Shown here one piece after another: positions 39,601-47,092 of a stretch of 64,000 bases of DNA. The translations under genes and the position numbers were made by a program. Position 1 is the first letter of the stretch, and every line of letters starts with the position of its first letter. The notes beneath the pieces were generated by a model. The model worked only from the letters and a program-made list of their open reading frames with translations. It was not told the origin of the DNA and ran no database searches. Origin of the DNA: Hydractinia symbiolongicarpus (taxonomy: Eukaryota > Cnidaria > Hydrozoa > Anthoathecata > Hydractiniidae); NCBI RefSeq assembly GCF_029227915.1, contig NC_079876.1, positions 32,347,828 to 32,411,827 on the forward strand, given 5' to 3'.

Positions 39601-40950
39601 GTCATGAGTTTGTATGAAAAGTCATGTTGGGGACCAACCACACCGAAAGAGGGGAAACAATATACCACCAAAGCCACCAAGGTCGGGAGGAAGGTCAGGA
39701 GGAAGGAGGTTAATAGCTATCTTCAGTACCTAGATGCAAATAATTTGTACGGCTGGGCCATGATTCAGAAGATGCCGACCGGGGGGTTTGAGTGGGTTGA
39801 TGACACGGTTTCTGATTTCACATCCGAACTGATTTCGCAATTAGCTGAGGAAGATGGTGAAGAGGGGTACATCCTTGAGGTCGATGTGAGCTATCCGCGG
39901 GAGCTTCATGATTCTCATAGCGACCTTCCTTTCATGCCTGAGAGGAAGGAGATTAATGGCGTCGAGAAGCTGACGCCATGTCTTTCTGGTAAGACGAAAT
40001 ATATCACTCATATCCGTGCGCTTGCTCAAGCGTTGAAGCATGGTCTTGTTCTTGAGAAGGTTCATAGGGTCTTGAGATTTAATCAGAGTGCGTGGCTGAA
40101 GTCATACATCGACTTCAATACACGGCTGCGCACGGAGTCGAAGAATGACTTTGAGAAGGACTTTTTCAAGCTGATGAACAATTCGTTCTTTGGTAAGACA
40201 ATGGAGAATCAGCGTAAACACAAAGATATACGCTTGGCTACGAAGAAGGAACAGTATGAGAAGCTGGTGATGAAGCCCAACTTCAAGGGTAGCACATGGT
40301 TCTCAGAAACACTGATGGGTGTTGAAATGTCCAAGATAAAGATCAAAATGAATAAGCCGATATACCTGGGACTGGCAATTCTCGACATGTCCAAGATGAT
40401 TATGTACGAGTTTCACTATGATTACATGAAGCCGAAATATGGTGATGACGTGAAACTGTGTTACATGGATACTGATTCATTCGTATACCACATCAAAACC
40501 AACGACTTTTACAAAGATATCGCCGATGATGTGTCTGCTAGATTTGACACATCGGGGTATGATAAGGAAGATGGTAGACCTCTACCATTAGGTTTGAATA
40601 AAAAGATCATTGGGCTGATGAAGGACGAGTTGGGTGGTAAGGTGATGACCGAGTTTGTGGCTCTAAGAGCGAAGACGTACGCATACAAACAGCTATGTGG
40701 TAGGGAGGATAAGAGGTGCAAGGGGGTCAAGAAGTGTGTGGTAAGGAAGACCATAGGTTTCGATGATTATAAGAGATGCCTGTTGGAGGGTGAAAATGTT
40801 TACAGAGAACAGATGACCTTCAGATCGATTAAGCACGATGTCCACACGATAAAAACAAATAAACTCGCGCTCAATGCGGATGATGATAAGCGCATAATTT
40901 TGGATGATGGTATTACCACACTGGCAAGAGGACATTATAGACACACATAA
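36658..40950 (+). CDS. POLB: Protein-primed DNA polymerase B of the Polinton (1430 aa)
   Basis: The layout is unusual. Residues 1-35 are a SAP-like module. About 43-75 hold Pro-Val-Pro-Arg-Pro-Thr-Arg repeats. About 121-182 hold a module that recurs at about 930-990. Around 350-455, DDECFRWAVIAAL (C358) and KRHYIAVKNL (H452) resemble an OTU-type protease pair. C626/C629 open a Cys/His metal site. The exonuclease motifs are D532-F-E534, N675..Y679-D680 and Y837-x3-D841. The polymerase motifs are A (LDANNLYG, D1026), B (K1171..NS.FGK1180) and C (YMDTDS, 1269-1274). All catalytic residues are present and the frame is intact. The last codons lie in the right terminal repeat. It copies the element's linear DNA, starting from a terminal protein. 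Confidence 0.92.
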   Translation: MTSRNTFAELRKLAKERSLPGYAKLRKADLIELLRPTTVSAPVPVPRPTRPVPVPRPTRPVPVPRPTRPVPVPRLYSPLPTSRPTIHLPPTSIKSLGSFLGSDGSVPIPTPRPGPRPFRSGSDMDIFEQEEMAKTRPIVKSKLIEWRDWLTKHVPKAIKDKTTKAFKAMKDKIMGLYKKGSGEEEVEEVKEENPYTPIEEAFVGSYKRFKINSDGKKRNVKVFLKQLKPIVKRLMKEVLRQKKSLKTQATLWVKWVKEDTGSTDAPRVYVDKAFNSYMEVLHSNDDISDVILRMTNKIIEQIENPALPASGFTIERILHMHVDFHKLKLTRVSSYLPLPENFSGKRSVINPHNEDDECFRWAVIAALNHDKIDNHPERISILKKHDKYNWDGITFPMALNKINLFERRNPDVAVHVLTKDDIEGVYMCRKSKHLDRDETVVLFLLCEGDKRHYIAVKNLSGVLSKVNSKHKNKEHYCLNCLSGFPSEMKRDEHFEYCKDNDAAKVQLPKEGTTLTFSDGKFQLKVPFIMYADFEAFTQELPEDERKGGSSTEKVDKHVPTGFCCYSKYAHGDVPNPLNLYRGEDCVTRFVDHVVSEAERLYNMFPQKEMDPLTDEERDGFNRAEVCHICMEEFDDKDDIKVRDHCHFTGKFRGAAHQGCNLRYKVPNYIPVVFHNLSGYDAHLFIKELARKYGEDGMDVIAENKEKYISFSTDVKVGEYIDKNGETKDRKIKLRFIDSFRFMSSGLSSLADNLSDDQCKNLRKFFNGDEFNIMRRKGVYPYEYVNSFDRFNETELPSKDDFYSKLNMSHISDADYAHAQKVWKDMKVGNMGIYHDIYLKTDVLLLADVFETFRETCSRYYELDPAHFYTTPGLTWQACLKKTKVSLDLLSDMEMVMFIESGIRGGLCQAVHRHAKANNKYMGDLYNPPDGSDMDIFERQEMAKTRPIVKTKMRYLRYWIMKHAPRTIRLKISKAYRAMKDKVMSLYEKSCWGPTTPKEGKQYTTKATKVGRKVRRKEVNSYLQYLDANNLYGWAMIQKMPTGGFEWVDDTVSDFTSELISQLAEEDGEEGYILEVDVSYPRELHDSHSDLPFMPERKEINGVEKLTPCLSGKTKYITHIRALAQALKHGLVLEKVHRVLRFNQSAWLKSYIDFNTRLRTESKNDFEKDFFKLMNNSFFGKTMENQRKHKDIRLATKKEQYEKLVMKPNFKGSTWFSETLMGVEMSKIKIKMNKPIYLGLAILDMSKMIMYEFHYDYMKPKYGDDVKLCYMDTDSFVYHIKTNDFYKDIADDVSARFDTSGYDKEDGRPLPLGLNKKIIGLMKDELGGKVMTEFVALRAKTYAYKQLCGREDKRCKGVKKCVVRKTIGFDDYKRCLLEGENVYREQMTFRSIKHDVHTIKTNKLALNADDDKRIILDDGITTLARGHYRHT
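36781..36880 (+). repeat. Tandem 27-bp repeat in the polymerase N-terminus
   Basis: About four units of CCCGTACCCGTGCCGAGACC plus seven bases, encoding a Pro/Val/Arg-rich linker. Also found, diverged, in the chimeric ORF at 36143. Confidence 0.8.
37018..37199 (+). repeat. Duplicated ~180-bp module, copy 1 (polymerase N-terminal region)
   Basis: Encodes GSDMDIFEQEEMAKTRPIVK, then a Trp-rich amphipathic helix and MKDKIMGLYKK. The first ~60 bases differ from copy 2 at about three positions; the remainder has drifted. Confidence 0.8.
39445..39626 (+). repeat. Duplicated ~180-bp module, copy 2 (inside the polymerase core)
   Basis: Inserted between the segment ending NKYMGDLYNPP and motif A (D1026), where related polymerases run straight through. 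Encodes the same module as 37018-37199, followed by a basic linker of about 30 residues. Confidence 0.8.
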
Positions 40951-41183
40951 CACTATAAATTATAGGGCACGACAGATGAGGGTGGGTAGGGACCCATGGG
41001 GAGGGGAGGGGGCCCGGGGGACACGGCGGGGGTTGGGGGGTTGGGGCGGATCCGGACATTCGTAGGTGCTAACGGATTTTATAGACTCTTCTATCGTTGA
41101 TTTGACGTGGATGGCCTATAATTTGACGTGGAATGGTAAAGTGCCAACGGGGTCTGTCCTAACATCCGCCTTTTCCTATCTCT
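40924..41183 (-). repeat. Polinton right terminal inverted repeat, 260 bp
   Basis: Inverse partner of 24773-25032. The last codons and stop of the polymerase gene (40948-40950) lie within it, followed by the palindrome CTATAA-A-TTATAG. Confidence 0.9.
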
Positions 41184-41188
41184 AAAAC
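41184..41188. repeat. Polinton target-site duplication, right (AAAAC)
   Basis: Partner of 24768-24772. A sixth base cannot be added on either side (G/T and A/G mismatches). Confidence 0.8.
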
Positions 41189-41945
41189 GAAGCCAAGTGC
41201 CAATGTTGAAACATTGCAGGCTTTAACCATGTGGTCGCGTAACAAAACACTTGATTGGTTTGAACAGAAGTCTTATGATGAGAAAAAAAGTATAATGGAA
41301 TCAGCCAGACATAATGTGGAAAAAATGAAGGCGGAGTATAAATCAAGGAGAAAAGAACTGTTGGAGGAGAGGAAAAGGAAATTGCTTGCTAAACAAGATA
41401 TGAAAAAGAAAGCTGAAGAGAAAATAGCATTGAAGAAAGTGGAAGCTTTTAACAAATTGCTTGAGCTAAATGTCCAGGCTTGGATATCTGTTGATGAACT
41501 GAAAAAAAACATCATGGATATATCATCACAAAAACGTGCAGAAGTTTTGCTAGCGCAAATGAATTTTTACAGGCATGTTATGCCTTTCAAATGCAATTCC
41601 AAATTGTTTAACAAAACAAAACAGAGTGGAAACAAAAGAGTTGATTTGTCTTGGGAAGAGCTTCTTGAAAACTTTGTTAAAATCATGCATGTAACATTTT
41701 CATCATCTGCAGAAAAGGTAACAAAGGATAATTGTTTAGTTGGTTTACACATACGGCATCATTTAAAGGAAGAAGATGAAGAGGATGCATATTGGTGTAA
41801 AGGGGAAATTCTAAGTGTAGCAAAACGACATTCCAATCCTAAACGCACGTTGTTTAATGTAGTATATGAGTCAGAACCTGAGACAGTTTGGAGTTTTCCA
41901 ATAATTTTAGATTTTGAGAAGGGAGACGTTATTATGTTATCTTAG
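41184..41945 (+). pseudogene. Coiled-coil / Tudor-like C-terminal part of the interrupted gene
   Basis: This is the continuation of the gene cut at 24772. Codons start at 41184 in exactly the phase left open on the other side, once one AAAAC is dropped. It encodes a highly basic coiled coil (about 41270-41450), a helical segment, and a compact C-terminal module with YWCKGEIL..., a VVYESE strand and WSFPIILDFEKGD, reminiscent of a small Tudor- or chromo-type barrel. It ends at TAG 41943-41945. Taken alone it has no start codon of its own. With its 5' half broken in four places it cannot make a full protein. Confidence 0.6.
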
Positions 41946-43196
41946 AATATAGTTAGTTATAGTATAGTTATATATTTGAGGGAAGAAATTTTTGTGGTAA
42001 TGTAACTCGTTCAAACCGTGGAACTTTTTTATGGCAAAAACTTCTTCCTTTGAGGATCATTGTTTTGTCAACTTGTGACATGTGGTATATATTGTTCTAT
42101 TAAAACATTTAGCACTTATGGTAGCTTAATATTTTGCGTTCTTTTTTTTATTTAGGTGCTAAAAGGTGCAGTTGTTCCATTTTCATCTGGTCTGCATATT
42201 TATACTCTGTCAAATATTTTGCAAGCTTTAAGAGTGTTTGTCAAAGTTTTATAGTTACCAACTTAGTGTTTTACAGTGGTTCCTGTGGACTTTCTTTTTA
42301 CATTTCCTTAAATTTGAAATATCTTTTCAGCTATTACGTTATTTTCTCTGGCTGGTCTGCAAATATAAATTTCGTACATTTCTATGAAGTCTCTCAATGT
42401 TAAGATTACAGTTTATAAACATTTTTGCCGGTTATTGTATAATTGTTTTGCTTTTATACATTGATTTTATGTTATTTTTGAGCTACAGCATCATTTTTAC
42501 TATCTGGTCTGCAAATTACACTCTTGTCAAATATTTTGTACTCTTCAAGAGTGTTTGTAAAATTTTTGAATAGTTACTAATTTGTGGTGTTTTATTATGT
42601 TCCTGTGAACTTTTTTTGCATTTTCATCAATTTGGAAAGATTTTTTCAACTATGACGTCATTTTTTTCTATCTGGTCTGCAAATTTACACCCTTGTCCGA
42701 AATTTCGTACACTCTAATGAACTTTGTTTAACGTTAAGATTACAGTTTATAAAATTGTTTACTGGTTGTTGTATACTTTCTTGCGCTTTTAGAGCAATTT
42801 GTAGTAATATTTGAGCTATGACGTCATCATTACGTCATTTCTAAAAATAAACCATCAAAAATTAATATATTTTTTCTTTTACAAATATACTATCTACTGT
42901 AAAAATTTTAAGTTCTTACCATGTCTCAATCTGGAGTTATTGATTTTTAAAGATAGAAATTGTGAAAAAAAACCTTTACATGACCCCCGTCTTTGTGCCG
43001 TGTTTTGTTGCGAAATTGGCCGAAAAACGCAACAAAAAAGGGCTATACTATCTATCATAAAAATAACAATAACTAGAGAATGGCTTGGAGTTAGGAGTTG
43101 CGCGACCCCTCGTTGAAACCGTATAGAAATGTAGAAAACGTTGCATACGGCTAGAAGGTCGAGCGGCGCATAGAAAAATTTGACCTGAACAGCCTA
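41946..43196. other. 3' non-coding part of the outer transposon, with ~310-bp direct repeats
   Basis: Two long units (about 42186-42495 and 42500-42840) begin TCTGGTCTGCA and share AAGAGTGTTTGT, GTTCCTGTG.ACTTT, TTAAGATTACAGTTTATAAA and a final TTTGAGCTA. Each unit seems itself built of two halves. No coding seen. The element ends at the inverted terminus 43185-43196. Confidence 0.55.
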
Positions 43197-43203
43197 CGTT
43201 AAG
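43197..43203. repeat. Target-site duplication, right (CGTTAAG)
   Basis: Partner of 21226-21232. Confidence 0.65.
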
Positions 43204-43559
43204 GCGCACTCTGAATGCCGCGGTATTTTTAACTCGCCTGCTACAATTTTACACTATGGCGAGTAATTTTGTTACGCGCTATCTGGTCCGTGTTTTTCAA
43301 TTGAAATTGTCATGTTGCGGGGCCTCGTGGTATTTTTGAATTTGACAGGCTTTGCCCTGACTGTCATCATTGTTAAGATTGTTGGTTCACATTGAAAGAC
43401 TTAAAGAGGGAAGAAGAGTTTTACAAACAAATAAATGGTAAGTCGGTTCTTTATTAATATTATTTATAAATAAACTTTTGGAATATTACAGTTATTATTG
43501 AGTATATAGCTACCTAGCTAACAAGATGATTTTTATTTGCTGATATTGGTTTTTTCTCA
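43204..43559 (+). other. Possible promoter and first exon of a host gene
   Basis: A less AT-rich stretch ends near 43437 with AAATG|GTAAGTCGG, a good 5' splice site, and an intron-like AT-rich tract follows to about 43565. The outer transposon inserted just upstream. No start codon context is convincing. Confidence 0.25.
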
Positions 43560-43561
43560 TT

Positions 43562-43753
43562 GTGAAGATGTTCGTTCCAAAAAAGCCTTCTAAAGCTAAA
43601 AATATTCTTGCGGTCGGAATGTTCTCCTTTGTTGCTTTCCGATGGGGTACAAAGTGGGCTTTTCATGGTCAAACCTTTCCAGTAGAAATCTTAATAAAAC
43701 AGAATTTACAAGCAAAACGGCAAAAAAATGTCGCGAAATGGCAAAAAAATTAG
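43562..43753 (+). other. Short open segment with a repeat shared with ~2 kb
   Basis: Begins after TTCTCATTGTGAAG, which could be a 3' splice site, and encodes FVPKKPSKAKNILAVGMFSF and HGQTFPVEILIKQNL. The second block resembles the minus-strand peptide at 1920-2010. Either a small exon or a piece of an unnamed repeat. Confidence 0.25.
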
Positions 43754-43788
43754 GCAGTATCTAAAACATCTATATTATAATACTAGCA

Positions 43789-44063
43789 TACGACTGTCCG
43801 TCACGCAAAATGGTACGTGGCCTTGTGGTTATGGAGTTCTCTTCGCAGTCACAAGGTCCGTGGTTCGGTCCACAGCGCGGGCATGCTTAGCAAATGCCTT
43901 TTCCACAGCTACGGGTCAACCCATGCCATGTGAGGGAAATTGGGTAGGTATTACCGGTGTATACTTAATGTATGCATTCCAAACACTTTTTACTGCCTCT
44001 CAAATATTCAAATTTTTCCTGTGTGTAGCTGTGCTACATTTTGGCCAAAACATCTCTTCACTG
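43789..44063 (+). mobile_element. tRNA-derived SINE
   Basis: The head has an A-box-like GGCCTTGTGGTTATGGAG and a B box GGTTCGGTCC (43862-43871), the internal RNA polymerase III promoter. Its central ACCCATGCCATGTGAGGGAAATTGGG is shared, in inverse, with the SINE at 58014-58370. The tail is AT-rich. Confidence 0.65.
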
Positions 44064-45266
44064 TAAATTAAAGATTACATGCTCATATATATATATGATA
44101 ATTTGCAACAACGCAACACAACATAAACAAAAAATTTCTACCGGGCAAAAATTGGCCCTGTCATGATTTGTTTTATAAGTCAAGTTCCTTTTTTATGACA
44201 GCACAATATTTTAATAATGTTAAAATATTTTTGTATTTTGCCAACTCATTCTCACTTTTTGGAATCATTGACAATGCTGTGCTGTTTGTGCCAATGAAGC
44301 TCAATTTCAAGTTCTTTAACTTCTTTTTTATATTTTCTTCTGCCAATTTTAACTTCACCTCAACTTCTGCTATAACTTGCAGGTATTTTTCTTTTGCTAA
44401 TTGACATGGATTAGCCTTCATTTCCTTTCTGGTTTTATTGTACTGGTATATTAGTGGGATGTCCCCAATAACAGCTTTCATCATCATCAGAGAAGTTCTG
44501 GACGATGAGGTGGGAGATAGAAGTGGTTGGAATTTAAAACCTGTAATGTTTCCTTGTTTTTTTTGTCTTTCAGGTGATGAGATATTGGTAGCAGTCTTAT
44601 AAATTGGAGATAATTGACGCAGGGGAGTATTTAAATTGGTTGTAGAAATAGCATCTGGTGTTGAAGCAACTTGTGGCGGAAAAAAGGAGGTTGGTGTTAA
44701 GTTAATTTCAGTGCTAGTAGTGGTATGATTAGGTTTTCTACGTAATCTTCAAGTCCTTTTAAAGTTTTCAGCACCAATTTTTTTGTCATCTTTTCCAGTT
44801 ACTTTCAACGCAGGTACACAATGCTTATTAACTAAACATTTTTCCCACAATCTAAAAGTATAACAGTTACACATATAAAATATACATACATTCTCAGCCA
44901 TTATATGCACAATGGTAAGGGTGTGCATGTAAGGCCACTTGCAGGTGATTCTTTGTTCATGGTAATTTCTTTTTCATTATTTTCAAAAGGTTTCATATAT
45001 GGTGCATTGCATCTAGTTTTTGTAAACAAATAAAGAAAGTATTGTAAGCAAAATATTTTGACATCAGATTTATAATAATCAAATTACAAAGGAAAATGAC
45101 ACTCAATAAACTTCGTAAATTTTTCTGAAAGGTTAAACAATGTCAAAGTATTTCAAAAATTGTTGATGATATAAGTTAGCACCAAGTAATAAAATTAGAC
45201 ACTTGAAGTTTTGAAATGTTTCATTATTTTAAATTTCTTGCATCAACATTACTAGGTAGTGCAAAA

Positions 45267-45326
45267 AAAACTAAAAGTAATTACCGTTGAAGGTCAATAC
45301 CTTCAACGGTAATTACTTTTAGTTTT
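45267..45326. repeat. Perfect 28-bp inverted repeat with 4-base loop
   Basis: Left arm 45267-45294, loop CAAT, right arm 45299-45326, no mismatch. It spans the end of an exon of the 44-50 kb gene and its GT splice donor. It probably arose by template switching in replication, or is an assembly fold-back. Confidence 0.85.
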
Positions 45327-46399
45327 CCTTCCTCTTTTAGTGTTGACGATCGATAATGATGAAGAATCAAGGAACTGTCACCAGGTAGAGAATCAACACT
45401 TTTAAATATAATTCCATCACTGGTTTCTTCCCACCATTTATGTGAATCCAACAGAAAGTCAGCTATTCTTTTCAAAAAGGATTCATGATCCTTTGAATAT
45501 TTCTCTATCCAAAAGAATTGTATCACGGTCCCTGTTATAAAAATACTACACAATAATATTAAGCAAAGAAACGCATTTTATGTTTTTTATAAACAATAGA
45601 ACTATTGCTGTTTTCTTCCTCGATGTAAATACTTCAGCCATGACAATCTAAAAATTAGTTGACGTCAATTTTAATTTCACCATCATTTCATGGCAGTTGA
45701 TTAGTTGATTGAAAGGACGTTCTGTTCTATGTAACCAGAGCACAAATAACATGATCTTTTATATCAAATCAAAAAGTCAAAATATCAATAGCACATTTAG
45801 TAAAATATAGAACCTACCTGTTGAATGTTTCTGTATTCTTTGGGAAAGTTCCTCAAATGATTTGCCTTTGCTCACTGCATTTTGGCCTGCACCTAATTTT
45901 ATTGCAGCTTGCATTCTGATCAGGGCATTACATATGATGTATTCTGGATGGTTATTTGATGTAAGTTTAGTTACGGTCTTGATTGGATTAAAACTAGCCT
46001 CTTCTTTTTCAGTGTTGGCTGTGCGACCAAAAACAAGACGTAACTGTGTGCCAGAATGTCTGATAATTGAATGGTAATACACACCAAAAAATTTCCTCTG
46101 TGTCAGTGATGTTAATTTACCACGGATATGGAGTTTTATCAACATGGCGTGGTAGTGTGTTGCAATTATCAAATGCAGAATACTTGGCATACTCCTTCTA
46201 TTTGCTGGCAAGTACAGTATTTCCTGGATCTTTGAAAGTGAGATCAGCAGTTTCAATGCAAAGTGGCCTGAGAACAAGAAAAGACTAGTTTATACATTGG
46301 TGTAAGTTATATTTGTTATGTTTATTTTGGTTCCATATTCAGGTGCAACTAAATCTTCAGATAATAATTACTGTAGCCCTAACTTAAAAATATAGTAAA

Positions 46400-47092
46400 C
46401 TAGTCAATAGTGCCCGAGGAAAAACCCCCTAAAGCAAGATAAAAATAAAAAGGAAGCGTCTCTTAAATTTTGATGACATCAGCAACCCATCTGCAAGAAA
46501 ATTAGAACCTGCTTTTACGTTGCCTCTATTGTGTAGAGCTTAAAGCGCTGATCAAGAAAATGTATGTAATCACGTGCTTTTGATGAATGGTTAATGAGAT
46601 AAAGGGGTTTAAAAATAAAACAACAAACAACAACATTTGTATACCCGTTGCCTTCATCTTATAGATCTCGAAACGCTGATCAAGAAAATTTTATAGGATC
46701 ATGTATCTTTGACAAATGATTGCAGAGATATTAAGGTTTAAAGATTTATTGATGACGTCATCAACCCGTCCATTCCTAAACTTTGGGGACCCATGTTTGG
46801 GAAACTTACCCAAATTGGTCCTAGGTGGTCCCTAGTTACCCACGCGGTGAAAAATCATTGACGTCACCACCTCGTTTCCAAGGTATTTGGCCTCAAAGTT
46901 TTAAGTGCACTGTAATGGCTTCATTAGTTTAATATATAGGATATTGACGTTAAGGTAGTGTTATTGACGTCACGCCGTTACGTCAGAAAATGTAGCATAT
47001 TAGACATAAGTTTCTCGGCGACATCAAAGGAAAATGACGATATCCACTTTGTCTGTTACAAACAGACACAGTCTCTGTATTATTATAAGAGA
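46400..47092 (-). mobile_element. Helitron, short copy inside an intron
   Basis: The 5' end TCTCTTATAATAATACAG begins at 47092, seven bases into the intron whose GTAAAT donor is at 47099-47094. The 3' end CTAG is at 46400, with a decayed hairpin (GGGGGTTTTTCCTC). A/T insertion as in the other copies. Confidence 0.8.

Larger units (their letters stand above)
24773..41183. mobile_element. Polinton/Maverick-type element (adintovirus-like), 16.4 kb
   Basis: Defined by 260 bp terminal inverted repeats beginning AGAGATAG and ending CTATCTCT, flanked by AAAAC on both sides. It encodes the set that defines Polintons: protein-primed DNA polymerase B, retroviral-type DDE integrase, packaging ATPase, and capsid-type proteins. 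Base composition is visibly richer in G+C than the host flanks, and genes are intronless and tightly packed on both strands, as in a virus. An adenain-type cysteine protease, usual in this group, was not found. Damage is light (nonsense codon in the integrase, frameshift in the RING gene), so insertion is probably not ancient. Confidence 0.9.
21233..43196. mobile_element. Outer DNA transposon hosting the Polinton
   Basis: The left end TAGGCTGTTCAG (21233-21244) is the exact inverse of the right end CTGAACAGCCTA (43185-43196). Both are flanked by the same 7 bases, CGTTAAG (21226-21232 and 43197-43203), or 8 if the ambiguous A is counted. Removing the Polinton and one AAAAC leaves about 5.5 kb, holding one broken gene in the plus direction. 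7-8 bp duplications are typical of hAT and P-type transposases. The family name is not settled by the sequence alone. Confidence 0.65.

Noticed and set aside
24773-41183. Bacterial or viral contamination joined by misassembly
   Set aside because: The target duplication and in-phase interruption of a host-type gene show a real insertion, and the flanks carry introns and host repeats.
43185-43203. 8-bp target duplication (ACGTTAAG) for the outer transposon
   Set aside because: Possible, but it would leave the outermost bases of the inverted ends unpaired. 7 bp with 12 bp ends is simpler, so 7 is given and 8 only noted.
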